This document shows positions 16,691 to 24,837 of a stretch of DNA of 64,000 nt, one piece after another. The stretch's first letter is position 1, and every line of letters starts with the position of its first letter. A program made the translations under genes and the position numbers. Source of the DNA: Sinorhizobium numidicum (GTDB taxonomy: Bacteria > Pseudomonadota > Alphaproteobacteria > Rhizobiales > Rhizobiaceae); contig NZ_CP120368.1 in NCBI RefSeq assembly GCF_029892045.1, positions 1,548,001 through 1,612,000 on the forward strand. The letters run 5' to 3'. The notes below the pieces were generated by a model. The model saw only the letters and a program-made list of their open reading frames with translations, ran no database searches and had not been told where the DNA came from.

Positions 16691-16894
16691 TTGAATCCCG
16701 AAGAAATCCGCAAGCTTGAAGCCTATTTCAAGCGCACCTTCAATCAGTCGATGATCGTCAAGGCGCGTCCGAAGAAGGACGAGTCAGCCGAAGTCTATAT
16801 CGGCGACGAATTCCTCGGGGTCGTCTTTCGCGACGAGGAGGACGGTGAGCTTTCCTACAACTTCTCGATGGCGATCCTCGATATCGATCTCTGA
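16691..16894 (+). CDS. DUF3126 family protein
   Basis: This small acidic protein of 67 residues reads LNPEEIRKLEAYFKRTFNQ at its start and ends SYNFSMAILDIDL, the conserved ends of DUF3126. I choose a TTG start at 16691 because GGAG (16680-16683) lies seven bases upstream and relatives begin at this point. An in-frame ATG at 16649 would add 14 residues with no family match. The family is alphaproteobacterial and often adjoins cysE. The sequence YIGDEFLGVVFRDEEDGE suggests a compact alpha/beta fold. No function is known to me. A strong terminator follows. Confidence 0.82.
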   Translation: MNPEEIRKLEAYFKRTFNQSMIVKARPKKDESAEVYIGDEFLGVVFRDEEDGELSYNFSMAILDIDL

Positions 16895-16917
16895 GGTCGC
16901 CACCTCCACTTGTCATG

Positions 16918-16948
16918 CCCGGCGCTGAGCAATCAGGCCGGGTTTTTT
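16918..16948 (+). terminator. Intrinsic terminator after the DUF3126 gene
   Basis: Arms CCCGGC and GCCGGG flank a 13-base loop and are followed directly by six T. This is a textbook rho-independent terminator. Confidence 0.88.
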
Positions 16949-17026
16949 GTTATTTATCATACTTTTAGGAAAAATTTCTGGAAGCGAACAGATCTTCATC
17001 AAGTCGTTGCAAGAACAGTGTTTTAT

Positions 17027-17035
17027 TGCAATGCA
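17027..17035. promoter_or_regulatory. Candidate PhaR operator 1 (TGC-N3-GCA)
   Basis: TGCAATGCA lies upstream of the phasin -35 element. PhaR of Paracoccus and Rhodobacter represses phasin genes by binding TGC-N3-GCA type dyads until polyhydroxybutyrate titrates it (established for the family). Confidence 0.6.
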
Positions 17036-17043
17036 CACTTACC

Positions 17044-17071
17044 TTGACTTTTTGTGCAGTGCACATAGACT
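17044..17071 (+). promoter_or_regulatory. Candidate phasin promoter
   Basis: A -35 element TTGACT (17044-17049) and -10 element TAGACT (17066-17071) are separated by 16 bp. The second operator fills the spacer, so a bound repressor would exclude RNA polymerase. Confidence 0.6.
17053..17065. promoter_or_regulatory. Candidate PhaR operator 2 (TGC-N3-GCA)
   Basis: TGTGCAGTGCACA is a near-perfect dyad placed between -35 and -10 of the phasin promoter. Its core is the same TGC-N3-GCA as operator 1, 28 bp away centre to centre. Confidence 0.65.
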
Positions 17072-17106
17072 AACCTAGCACACCCGTCAAAAAGGAGACA
17101 CCCACA

Positions 17107-17460
17107 ATGTTTAACTTCGACGATGCAAACAAGAAGAGCAAGGAAGCCATGGATGTGGCTGTTAAGAGCTATTCTGCTCTGACCAAGGGCTATCAGGCCA
17201 TCGCGACCGAAGCGGCGGATTATTCGAAGAAGTCCTTCGAGGACGGAATTGCCCATATCGAAAAGCTGTCCAGTGCCAAGAGCCTCGAGGTCGCGTTCGA
17301 ACTTCAGACGAACTATCTGAAGGCGAGCTTTGAAGGGTTCATGGCCGAAGCAACGAAGATCGGTGAAATGTATGCCGATCTCGCCAAGGACGCTTACAAG
17401 CCCTATGAGGCCCCGGTCGCCAAGACGGCCGCAGCGATGAAATCCGCCGCTGCCGCCTGA
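17107..17460 (+). CDS. Phasin (polyhydroxyalkanoate granule-associated protein)
   Basis: The 117-residue protein is almost wholly helical and amphipathic, starting MFNFDDANKKSKEAMDVAVKS and ending in an Ala/Lys-rich tail. It has no signal peptide or cysteine. This matches the short phasin family that coats poly-3-hydroxybutyrate granules, limits granule fusion and is abundant when carbon is in excess. The ATG at 17107 follows AAAAAGGAGA. The promoter carries two TGC-N3-GCA dyads, expected if PhaR represses it. A terminator at 17485 makes it a single-gene unit. S. meliloti has two phasins (PhaP1 and PhaP2); I cannot say which this is. Confidence 0.9.
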   Translation: MFNFDDANKKSKEAMDVAVKSYSALTKGYQAIATEAADYSKKSFEDGIAHIEKLSSAKSLEVAFELQTNYLKASFEGFMAEATKIGEMYADLAKDAYKPYEAPVAKTAAAMKSAAAA

Positions 17461-17484
17461 CGACAAGACAATCCGCCATCGTAC

Positions 17485-17517
17485 GAAGGCCGGTCGCGGA
17501 TGCCGCGGCCGGCCTTC
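17485..17517 (+). terminator. Terminator after the phasin gene
   Basis: A long stem (GAAGGCCGG against CCGGCCTTC, one G-U pair, then CGCGG/CCGCG) closes a 3-base loop and is followed by TTATTTT. Confidence 0.85.
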
Positions 17518-17791
17518 TTATTTTGGCTCGCGGTGTTTTCTGGAAGCGTCGTCGGGAACAGAATGAGCCTTCGGCAATTGACAGCAGTACGGCGGCGTTG
17601 ACGCTTGCGGCAGCGCGCAAAAGTTGCTCGCGGCGCCCGAAAAAAATTTGATCAATCTTGTGTTTCGCCGTGCGAATATGATTGCAGTGCGTCGGTTCGG
17701 TCTTAAAATCCAGAAACGAACCATTAGATAAAGGCAAGCATGTCGCGGCCATGTTCGATGAGCCCCGCGGCCGTCAAGGGAATGAACAAGA
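17518..17791 (+). other. Upstream region of clpS
   Basis: This gap between the phasin terminator and clpS must contain the clpSA promoter. The part 17640-17700 is AT-richer with TTGATC and TATGAT boxes, but their spacing is too long for a confident sigma-70 call. No RNA gene or repeat is seen. Confidence 0.4.
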
Positions 17792-18145
17792 ATGATCGCC
17801 ATGCCGGTCCGGATGCAGCAGGGAAGCGAAGGAGACGGAGGCGGCCCGAGTCGAGGCACGTCCGTTATCACGCGTACCAAGCCGAAGACCAAGAAGCCGA
17901 GTTTGTATCGCGTTCTGCTTTTGAATGACGATTACACGCCGATGGAATTCGTCATCCATATCCTGGAGCACTTCTTTCAAAAGAACCGGGAAGAAGCGAC
18001 GCGCATCATGCTCCATGTCCACAACCACGGCGTGGGAGAATGCGGCGTCTTCACCTACGAAGTCGCCGAAACCAAGGTGACGCAGGTGATGGATTTCGCC
18101 AGACAGCATCAGCATCCGTTGCAATGCGTCATGGAAAAGAAATGA
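17792..18145 (+). CDS. clpS: ATP-dependent Clp protease adaptor ClpS
   Basis: The 117-residue adaptor delivers N-degron substrates to ClpAP. After a variable basic N-terminal tail (residues 1-35) comes the conserved core with [17 protein letters not shown], the [13 protein letters not shown] loop that forms the N-end-residue pocket, and [19 protein letters not shown]. It is followed nine bases later by clpA, so the pair is co-expressed. Alternative starts at the internal methionines (MIAMPVRM) are possible. Alphaproteobacteria often encode two ClpS paralogues; which one this is cannot be told from the window, although the clpA-linked copy is usually ClpS1. Confidence 0.95.
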   Translation: MIAMPVRMQQGSEGDGGGPSRGTSVITRTKPKTKKPSLYRVLLLNDDYTPMEFVIHILEHFFQKNREEATRIMLHVHNHGVGECGVFTYEVAETKVTQVMDFARQHQHPLQCVMEKK

Positions 18146-18154
18146 GGAACTAAC

Positions 18155-20650
18155 GTGCCAACTTTTTCGCCCAGCCTCGAAAAGGCGCTGCATCAGGCAC
18201 TGACATTTGCCAACGAGCGCCATCATGAATATGCGACGCTCGAGCACCTGCTCCTGGCATTGATCGATGACACCGATGCGGCGGCCGTGATGGGCGCGTG
18301 CAACGTCAATCTAGAGGCGCTGCGCAAGACCGTGACGGACTATGTCGACAATGAATTGTCGAATCTCGTCACCGGCTATGACGAGGATTCGAAGCCGACC
18401 GCCGGGTTTCAGCGTGTGATCCAGCGTGCCGTAATCCATGTGCAATCTTCCGGCCGAGAGGAAGTGACCGGTGCCAACGTGCTCGTCGCGATCTTCGCCG
18501 AGCGCGAAAGTCACGCCGCCTATTTCCTGCAGGAGCAGGAGATGACGCGCTACGATGCCGTCAATTTCATTTCCCACGGCATCGGCAAGCGGGCGGGCAG
18601 CTCCGAGGCGCGGCCAGTGCGCGGCGCGGAGGAGGAATCCGAGCAGAAAGCATCCCGTGAAAATGAGGAAAGCGGTCCGAAGAAGCAGCAGGATGCCTTG
18701 ACTGCCTACTGCATCAACCTCAACGAAAAGGCGAAATCCGGAAAGATCGATCCGCTGATCGGCCGCAATGCCGAGGTCAACCGTACGATCCAGGTGCTCT
18801 GCCGCAGATCCAAGAACAATCCGCTTTACGTCGGTGACCCTGGCGTCGGCAAGACCGCCATTGCCGAGGGTCTGGCCAAGCGCATTGTCGAAAAGAAGGT
18901 GCCGGAGGCGCTTGAGGACGCCACGATCTTTTCGCTCGACATGGGAACGCTGCTGGCCGGGACACGCTACCGCGGCGACTTCGAGGAACGCCTGAAGCAA
19001 GTGGTCAAGGAGCTCGAAGAATACCCGGGCGCAGTGCTCTTTATAGATGAGATCCATACGGTCATCGGAGCGGGTGCGACGTCCGGCGGCGCGATGGACG
19101 CGTCCAATCTCCTGAAGCCGGCGCTCTCTTCGGGTGCGATCCGCTGCATTGGTTCGACGACCTACAAGGAATACCGCCAGTTCTTCGAGAAGGATCGTGC
19201 GCTTGTACGCCGTTTCCAGAAGATCGACGTCAACGAGCCGACGATTGCCGACACGATCGAGATCATGAGGGGGTTGAAGCCTTATTTCGAGGACTATCAC
19301 CACCTGAAATATTCGAACGACGCGATCAAGGCGGCGGTCGAGCTTTCCGCGCGCTACATCAATGACCGCAAGTTGCCAGACAAGGCGATCGATGTCATCG
19401 ACGAGTCGGGTGCGGCTCAGATGTTGCTGCCGGCGGGTAAGCGTCGCAAGTTGATCACCGAGCGGGAGATCGAGGCGACGATCGCGACCATGGCGCGCAT
19501 CCCGCCGAAGACAGTTTCCAAGGACGACGAGGCGGTCCTCGCCAACCTCGAAAAGGAACTGCGGTCGGTCGTCTATGGCCAGGATCTGGCGATCGAGGCT
19601 CTGGCCTCGTCAATCAAGCTGGCGCGTGCCGGCCTGAGGGAACCCAACAAGCCGATCGGCTGCTACGTGTTCACCGGTCCGACCGGCGTCGGCAAAACCG
19701 AAGTTGCCAAACAATTGGCGACGTCGCTCGGCGTCGAGCTTCTTCGTTTCGACATGTCGGAATATATGGAGCGGCATACGGTCTCGCGTCTGCTCGGTGC
19801 GCCTCCCGGTTACGTCGGCTTCGATCAGGGCGGCCTTCTGACCGACGGCGTCGACCAGCACCCGCATTGCGTGCTGTTGCTCGACGAAATTGAGAAGGCG
19901 CATCCGGATCTGTTCAACATCCTGCTGCAGGTCATGGATCATGGCTCGCTGACTGACCACAACGGCAAGAAGATCGACTTCCGTAACGTCATTCTGATCA
20001 TGACGACCAATGCCGGTGCGTCGGATATGGCCCGGCCGGCGATCGGTTTCGGTTCATCGAAGCGAACCGGCGAGGATATGGAGGCACTCAATCGGCTGTT
20101 CACGCCGGAGTTCCGCAACCGTCTGGACGCGGTCATTCCGTTCAGCTCGCTGCCGACCCCTGTCATCCATCAGGTCGTGCAGAAGTTCGTTATGCAGCTT
20201 GAAACGCAGCTTGCCGAACGCAACGTCACCTTCGATCTGGCACCGGACGCGGTCGCCTGGCTCGCGGATAAGGGCTATGATGAAAAGATGGGCGCACGGC
20301 CGCTGGCCCGTGTCATCCAGGAAAACATCAAGAAGCCGCTGGCGGACGAAATCCTCTTCGGCAAGCTGAAGAAGGGTGGCGTGGTCAAGGTAACGATCGG
20401 CACGAAGGAAGACGGGACCGAGGGGCTGATCCTCGACGCCGTGCCGGAAACGGCGCCGATCAAGCCCAAGGCCGAAGTGTCACGCCCCACTGGCAAGAGC
20501 GCCAAGCCGAAGAAGGAGAAAGAAACCGTCTCCGCCGACGCCGATTCAAAAGCGAAGCCGAAAAAGTCTTCGGCGAAAGCCGCCAATGGCGCTCCCGATG
20601 TGATCCCGCTGAAGGGACGAACGGTTCCCAAAGTGCCGCGCAAGAAGTAG
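18155..20650 (+). CDS. clpA: ATP-dependent Clp protease ATP-binding subunit ClpA
   Basis: The 831-residue AAA+ unfoldase starts with GTG (PTFSPSLEKALHQAL) after GAGGAA. The N-domain (1-145), which docks ClpS, is followed by AAA module 1 with Walker A GDPGVGKT near 227 and VLFIDEIHT. Module 2 has GPTGVGKTE near 508 and VLLLDEIEKAHPD. The protein is longer than E. coli ClpA (about 758) because of a C-terminal Lys/Ala/Pro-rich tail of about 65 residues (KPKAEVSRPTGKSAKPKK). The tail is low-complexity and basic and lies after the region that contacts ClpP. The gene is co-transcribed with clpS and ends at a perfect hairpin. Confidence 0.96.
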   Translation: MPTFSPSLEKALHQALTFANERHHEYATLEHLLLALIDDTDAAAVMGACNVNLEALRKTVTDYVDNELSNLVTGYDEDSKPTAGFQRVIQRAVIHVQSSGREEVTGANVLVAIFAERESHAAYFLQEQEMTRYDAVNFISHGIGKRAGSSEARPVRGAEEESEQKASRENEESGPKKQQDALTAYCINLNEKAKSGKIDPLIGRNAEVNRTIQVLCRRSKNNPLYVGDPGVGKTAIAEGLAKRIVEKKVPEALEDATIFSLDMGTLLAGTRYRGDFEERLKQVVKELEEYPGAVLFIDEIHTVIGAGATSGGAMDASNLLKPALSSGAIRCIGSTTYKEYRQFFEKDRALVRRFQKIDVNEPTIADTIEIMRGLKPYFEDYHHLKYSNDAIKAAVELSARYINDRKLPDKAIDVIDESGAAQMLLPAGKRRKLITEREIEATIATMARIPPKTVSKDDEAVLANLEKELRSVVYGQDLAIEALASSIKLARAGLREPNKPIGCYVFTGPTGVGKTEVAKQLATSLGVELLRFDMSEYMERHTVSRLLGAPPGYVGFDQGGLLTDGVDQHPHCVLLLDEIEKAHPDLFNILLQVMDHGSLTDHNGKKIDFRNVILIMTTNAGASDMARPAIGFGSSKRTGEDMEALNRLFTPEFRNRLDAVIPFSSLPTPVIHQVVQKFVMQLETQLAERNVTFDLAPDAVAWLADKGYDEKMGARPLARVIQENIKKPLADEILFGKLKKGGVVKVTIGTKEDGTEGLILDAVPETAPIKPKAEVSRPTGKSAKPKKEKETVSADADSKAKPKKSSAKAANGAPDVIPLKGRTVPKVPRKK

Positions 20651-20670
20651 CGCGGTCGCGATTGCACCTG

Positions 20671-20700
20671 ACGGTGCCGGGTGGCCTCGCCCGGCACCGT
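20671..20700 (+). terminator. Terminator after clpA
   Basis: An 11-bp perfect stem (ACGGTGCCGGG with CCCGGCACCGT) and an 8-base loop lie 20 bp after the clpA stop, followed by TTCGTT. Confidence 0.8.
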
Positions 20701-20735
20701 TTCGTTGAGCAGCGAGCGCAGTTCTCAGGACCGGT

Positions 20736-21473
20736 ATGGATAGCGTTGAAGACGAGCGATCATCTTTTGGCTGGTTTCTAGCCGGGGCGCGCGGGATATT
20801 CAGCCTGCCCGCCATGATTCTGATGCTTTCCTTCGTCGGTTTTTGTTCGTTGACCGTTCAGGCGGGGATACCGCCGGAGCAGGTCGTGTTCATGACGGGT
20901 GCGGTCTGGGCATTGCCGGCAAAGGTCATCCTCGTAAGCTCGGTCCTTGGGGGAGCCAGCCTTGCGACGGCCTTTCTCGCGGTGACCCTCTCGTCGGTTC
21001 GGCTGATGCCGATGGTGGCGGCGCTCATTCCCGAACTGCGGACATCGAAGACGCCGACGTGGCTGCTGCTCGTACTGTCGCATTTCGTTGCGATCACCGC
21101 TTGGGTCTTCGCAATGGAGCGCGTGCAGCACGTGCCGCGCGATCATCGCGTCACGTTCTTCGCCGGTTTCGGCATCACGCTGGTCGCGGCGAACATGTTG
21201 CTGGTGGCGATCGTCTATCACCTCGTCGCCGAGTTTCCGCCGATCGTCGCTGGCTGTCTCTTTTTCCTCACTCCTGTCTATTTCCTCACCTCGATCTGGC
21301 ATTCGGCGCGCCACCCCGTCGTCTATGTGGCGCTCGCGACTGGGCTCGCCCTGGGGCCGCTCTCTTACTGGATCGCACCGGAGTTCGATATTCTGCTTGC
21401 CGGCGTTGGCGGCGGCACATTTGCGTGGCTTGCCGAACGCCTGTGGCATTCGCGGCGGGAGCCGCGCGCATGA
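20736..21473 (+). CDS. azlC: AzlC-family branched-chain amino acid exporter, large subunit
   Basis: The 245-residue inner-membrane protein has about six to seven hydrophobic segments and the AzlC hallmark near the N-terminus (FSLPAMILMLSFVGFCSLTVQAGI, with VVFMTGAVWALP after it). AzlC with the small AzlD exports branched-chain or other amino acids and analogues. The stop overlaps the downstream start in an ATGA, which is typical of the pair. The symbol follows the family; substrate has not been shown. No regulator of the Lrp/AsnC or LysR type is adjacent. Confidence 0.87.
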   Translation: MDSVEDERSSFGWFLAGARGIFSLPAMILMLSFVGFCSLTVQAGIPPEQVVFMTGAVWALPAKVILVSSVLGGASLATAFLAVTLSSVRLMPMVAALIPELRTSKTPTWLLLVLSHFVAITAWVFAMERVQHVPRDHRVTFFAGFGITLVAANMLLVAIVYHLVAEFPPIVAGCLFFLTPVYFLTSIWHSARHPVVYVALATGLALGPLSYWIAPEFDILLAGVGGGTFAWLAERLWHSRREPRA

Positions 21474-21814
21474 ATTGGCTTGAAGGATGGTGGGCCTACG
21501 CATTCATCGCCATTGCCGGCTGGCTCGCGACCGATATCTGGCGATGGCTTGGCGTACTCGCCGGCAAGCGGCTCCGTGACGATTCCGAGGCGTTGAACTG
21601 GGTTAGATCGGTCGCGACCGCGCTGGTCGCCGCCGTCATCGCCAAGCTCATCCTTTACCCGACAGGCGTGCTCCAACAATCACCGCTCTGGTTGCGACTC
21701 GGAGCCGTAGTGCTTGGCGCGATTGCCTTTTTCCTTGGGGGTCAGAAGCCGGCTGCCGGCATCGCTACGGCAATTGCCGTGCTGGCCGCCGGGCTCTGGT
21801 GGCTGGGCTTTTAG
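21470..21814 (+). CDS. azlD: AzlD-family branched-chain amino acid transport protein, small subunit
   Basis: This 114-residue, very hydrophobic protein starts at the ATG at 21470, inside the ATGA overlap with the azlC stop. It has four probable membrane helices: WWAYAFIAIAGWLATDIW, a segment around VATALVAAVIAKLIL, then LGAVVLGAIAFFLGG, and IATAIAVLAAGLWWLGF. Size, topology and position identify the AzlD partner that is needed with AzlC for export. It is easily missed because the same frame stays open far upstream through azlC in another reading frame. A RIME-like repeat follows the gene. Confidence 0.85.
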   Translation: MNWLEGWWAYAFIAIAGWLATDIWRWLGVLAGKRLRDDSEALNWVRSVATALVAAVIAKLILYPTGVLQQSPLWLRLGAVVLGAIAFFLGGQKPAAGIATAIAVLAAGLWWLGF

Positions 21815-21850
21815 ATAGCTCGGACAAGCGGTCGAGCCGGCGCTCTACTG

Positions 21851-21956
21851 CATGGTTCCTTAAATCGGAGCCGACTTAAGGACAAACCATGCAGCAGTTC
21901 AAAGTGTTACAGCGTCCCCCTTTGTGCGTCTGAAAGGACGCACGGCGCTTCAATCG
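21851..21956 (+). repeat. RIME-like palindromic repeat, complete
   Basis: Module A is a long imperfect palindrome (21851-21891, CATGGTTCCTTAA to TTAAGG-N3-AACCATG). Module B is GCAGCAGTTCAAAGTGTTAC. Module C is a hairpin with arms GTGCGTC (21924-21930) and GACGCAC (21937-21943), then GGCGCTT. It sits between the convergent azlD and HIT genes. Confidence 0.8.
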
Positions 21957-21966
21957 GCAGCGGCGC

Positions 21967-22386
21967 CTAAAGCGCCCGGCGAATCTTCTCCGCATTCGCT
22001 GCCAGAACGGCGTCATCCTCCATTTTCCCGGAATGCGGCTTCAGCGGAACGCCCGCGCGACGAGGGACGACGTGAAAATGCAGGTGGAAGACGGATTGGC
22101 CAGCCGGCGCCTCGTTGAACTGGAACACCGTCACGCCGTCTGCGTCGAAGGCGTTCTTTGCCGCGACGGCGATCTTCTGAACCGTTGCGATCAGCGCGGG
22201 CAGGGTAGCGGGGTCGGCATCGAAAAGATTGCGGGAAGGCGCCTTCGGCAGCACCAGAACATGTCCTTCCCCTTGGGGCATGACATCCATAAAGGCCAGC
22301 GTCGCCTCGTCCTCGTAGACGCGGTGCGAGGGAATTTCGCCCCGCAATATCTTGGCGAAGATGTTGTTGGTGTCGTACGCGCTCAT
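21967..22386 (-). CDS. HIT (histidine triad) family hydrolase
   Basis: The 139-residue protein carries the histidine triad HLHFHVVPR with H101, H103 and H105, plus the GHVLVLPK strand, placing it in the Hint/HIT branch of purine nucleotide phosphoramidases that act on AMP-linked compounds. The start at 22386 (MSAYDTNN) has AAGGGGAA eight bases upstream; the ATG at 22392 is too close to that site. It is the last of four minus-strand genes, 51 bp after the acyltransferase-like gene. Physiological role is uncertain, as for most bacterial HIT proteins. Confidence 0.92.
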   Translation of the reverse strand: MSAYDTNNIFAKILRGEIPSHRVYEDEATLAFMDVMPQGEGHVLVLPKAPSRNLFDADPATLPALIATVQKIAVAAKNAFDADGVTVFQFNEAPAGQSVFHLHFHVVPRRAGVPLKPHSGKMEDDAVLAANAEKIRRAL

Positions 22387-22437
22387 AATCATTTCCCCTT
22401 TGCTTTGGGCTCGGTGCGGGGAATCTCCCCGGCCGTT

Positions 22438-23625
22438 TCAATCCTCTTGGCGCTCACCTTTGCGGAAAGGCCCGTGCTCCGCAAGAAATTCGCCCGTCTC
22501 TTCCACATCCCTGCGTTCCCGCGCGAGGTAATCGGCGACGGCGCGCGCCAATCCCGAGTGGGTGATGAAATGTGCCGAATGGGTGGTCACCGGCATATAG
22601 CCGCGCGCAAGCTTATGCTCGCCCTGCGCCCCGGCTTCGACGCGCTTCAATCTCTTTGCAATCGCAAAATCGATCGCCTGATGGTAACAGACTTCGAAAT
22701 GCAGGAAGGGATGGTCCTCGATGCAGCCCCAGTGCCGTCCGTAGAGCGCGTCGCCACCGATGAAGTTGATCGCGCCGGCGATATATCGGCCGCCACGCTT
22801 GGCCATGACCAGCAATATGTCGTCGGCCATCCTTTCGCCGATCAGCGAGTAGAAGGCGCGCGTCAGGTAGGGGCGGCCCCATTTGCGTCCGCCGGTGTCC
22901 ATATAGAAGGCGAAAAACTGGTCCCAGATCGACTCCGTGAGATCACTCCCCGTCAGCCAGTCGATCGTGGTCCCGTTTTCGACGGCCGCCCGGCGCTCCT
23001 TTTTCAAGGCCTTGCGCTTTCGCGATGCCAACGTTTCAAGAAAGTCGTCATACGACCCGTAGCCTTCATTGGTGAAATGAAACTGCTGGTCGGTTCGATG
23101 CAGAAATCCGGCCCGCTCGAAGATCGGCATCTCATCGAACGGCACGAATGTGACGTGAGCCGAGGAGACGCCGTGGCGGCGGGTGAGTTCCTTCAGGCCT
23201 GCGGCGAGCGCCTCGCGAACCGGTCGCGGGTCGCGTCCCTCGGTCGTGAGCAGGCGTGGTCCGGTAACCGGCGTAAAAGGCACGGAGCATTGCAGCTTCG
23301 GATAGTAGCGACCGCCCGCGCGCTCGAAGGCATCCGCCCATCCATGGTCGAAAACATACTCGCCCTGGCTGTGGCTCTTCATATAGCAGACGAGCGCGCC
23401 GCGCAGGAAGCCGTCCGCATCCTCCATCAGGAGGTGCTGCCCGAGCCAGCCCGTTTCCGCCGCGGCGGAACCCGATTCCTCCAGTGCCGACAAATAGGCG
23501 TGCGAGACGAAGGGATTGTAGGCTACGCCTGCATGCTCTTTCGATGCGCCGGCGAGCCTCTTCCAGTTAGCCGCCGAGATCGAAGTGAACGAGTGTTCTA
23601 TCCGGATGTTGATCGCATCTGTCAT
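22438..23625 (-). CDS. GNAT/FemAB-like N-acyltransferase (peptidogalycan biosynthesis, DUF482 family)
   Basis: The 395-residue cytoplasmic protein belongs to a family annotated as peptidogalycan biosynthesis or GNAT N-acetyltransferase. Seen blocks include YNPFVSHAYLSALEESGSA, the FDHGWADAFERAGGRYYPKLQ region, the VPFTPVTGPRLL segment and ALYGRHWGCIEDHPFLHFE near residue 300, all characteristic of the family. The tandem GNAT-like folds resemble FemABX aminoacyltransferases, but the acyl donor and acceptor are not known to me. It starts four bases after the glycerophosphodiesterase stop, so the two are probably co-translated. Confidence 0.83.
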   Translation of the reverse strand: MTDAINIRIEHSFTSISAANWKRLAGASKEHAGVAYNPFVSHAYLSALEESGSAAAETGWLGQHLLMEDADGFLRGALVCYMKSHSQGEYVFDHGWADAFERAGGRYYPKLQCSVPFTPVTGPRLLTTEGRDPRPVREALAAGLKELTRRHGVSSAHVTFVPFDEMPIFERAGFLHRTDQQFHFTNEGYGSYDDFLETLASRKRKALKKERRAAVENGTTIDWLTGSDLTESIWDQFFAFYMDTGGRKWGRPYLTRAFYSLIGERMADDILLVMAKRGGRYIAGAINFIGGDALYGRHWGCIEDHPFLHFEVCYHQAIDFAIAKRLKRVEAGAQGEHKLARGYMPVTTHSAHFITHSGLARAVADYLARERRDVEETGEFLAEHGPFRKGERQED

Positions 23626-23629
23626 GGGC

Positions 23630-24355
23630 CTATGAAATCATGGTCTCCCGTGGATCGAAACCCTCGAATGTCATCTGATCGGCATGGGCGAATGAATGTT
23701 CCTGTGCCTGCCTATCGCGCACCGTCCAGGTGATGAGCGTGTGGCCGAGTGCGCGTTCCTTGCTGATGAAGGCATTCGGCAAATGGCCGTAGAAATAGGA
23801 GATGAAATCGAGACCGAGTTGCATTGCCTCCTCGTGAACGAAGAAGGTTTCCGGGTTGGCGCCCTCTGCCGTGAGGCCGAGCGGATAAGGCGCGTCGAGC
23901 GCCTTCAGATCCTTGAGCAGCCAATGATCGAAGCTCATCAGCGCCACATGCCCCTGATAACCTTCGAGCGTGTCGAGCACCGCTGCGGCAAACCCTTCGT
24001 CGTCGTCCCTTCGGCCTTTGAGCTCGATGATGATCGGCACGCGGCTATTAACGACGCGCAGCATTTGCGATAGCGTTGGAACCTTGTCTTTGGTGCCGCC
24101 GATTGACAACAGCCCGAGTTCGCCGGCCGTCTTCGCCCGGACGTCACCCTTAATGCCGCAGAGACGCTCCATGTCGTGGTCGTGAAAGACGACTGGAACG
24201 CTGTCGGCCGTATATTGCAGGTCGCATTCGATCGCGAAGCCTGCGTCGGCCGCACGGGAAAATGCTGAGAGCGTATTTTCCCATACCTCTCGATTCATGT
24301 CGTGGTAGCCGCGATGGGCGATCGGCTGAGCCTTGAGCCAGGAGATATCTGTCAT
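23630..24355 (-). CDS. Glycerophosphodiester phosphodiesterase
   Basis: The 241-residue TIM-barrel enzyme has the family's catalytic residues in place: H14-R15 in AHRGYHD, E43 and D45 in IECDLQ, and H58 in VFHDHDM. These coordinate the metal and protonate the leaving group. It would hydrolyse glycerophosphodiesters to sn-glycerol 3-phosphate and an alcohol. No signal peptide is present, so it is likely cytoplasmic, like UgpQ, and recycles lipid headgroup fragments. It lies 14 bases after the RidA-like gene on the same strand. Confidence 0.93.
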   Translation of the reverse strand: MTDISWLKAQPIAHRGYHDMNREVWENTLSAFSRAADAGFAIECDLQYTADSVPVVFHDHDMERLCGIKGDVRAKTAGELGLLSIGGTKDKVPTLSQMLRVVNSRVPIIIELKGRRDDDEGFAAAVLDTLEGYQGHVALMSFDHWLLKDLKALDAPYPLGLTAEGANPETFFVHEEAMQLGLDFISYFYGHLPNAFISKERALGHTLITWTVRDRQAQEHSFAHADQMTFEGFDPRETMIS

Positions 24356-24369
24356 GATACGATCCCTGA

Positions 24370-24837
24370 TCAGCCGATCTCGATGATGGCATCGATTTCG
24401 ACGGCCGCATTGAAGGGGAGGGAAGCCAGGCCGACGGCAGCGCGCGCGTGTTTGCCGCCTTCGCCAAGCACGCTGGCGAGCAGGTTCGACGCGCCATTGA
24501 TGACGAGGTGCTGTTCCGTGAATTCAGGGACGGAGGCGACGAAACCGTTGATCTTGACGAGGCGGCGAATGCGGCCGAGGTCCCCTGCGAGAGCGGCTTT
24601 GGCCTGCGCCAGAATATTGATTGCGCAAAGCTCCGCTGCACGCTGCGCCGCCGCGACGTCGACATCCTTGCCGACATGCCCTGTCACGGCGACCTTGCCG
24701 GCTTCCATCGGCAACTGCCCGGAAATGTAGAGCATCGAACCACTGACCACATAGGGAACATAATTCGCAGCGGGCGCTGCGGCTTGGGGCAGAACGATGC
24801 CGAGTTCAGTGAGGCGCGTTTCGATCTCTGCGGACAT
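24370..24837 (-). CDS. RidA family protein (YjgF/YER057c/UK114)
   Basis: The 155-residue protein is the longer RidA subfamily type. MSAEIETRLTELGIVLPQ leads into YVPYVVSGSMLYISGQLP, and the C-terminal half contains RLVKINGFVASVPEF and a final AAVEIDAIIEIG. RidA proteins hydrolyse reactive enamine/imine intermediates; the canonical catalytic arginine lies near the -R-x-x-V- region, but this subfamily is poorly studied. The ATG at 24837 has GGAG upstream. It is first in the four-gene run with the glycerophosphodiesterase, acyltransferase-like and HIT genes, and divergent from the EipB-like gene. Confidence 0.9.
   Translation of the reverse strand: MSAEIETRLTELGIVLPQAAAPAANYVPYVVSGSMLYISGQLPMEAGKVAVTGHVGKDVDVAAAQRAAELCAINILAQAKAALAGDLGRIRRLVKINGFVASVPEFTEQHLVINGASNLLASVLGEGGKHARAAVGLASLPFNAAVEIDAIIEIG

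Noticed and set aside
17648..17682. Sigma-70 promoter for clpS
   Set aside because: TTGATC and TATGAT are present, but the 23-bp spacing is outside the working range.
22033..23733. Plus-strand frame of 566 codons opposite the HIT and acyltransferase-like genes
   Set aside because: The minus-strand genes have clear motifs (HLHFHVVPR) and tight spacing; the plus frame has none.
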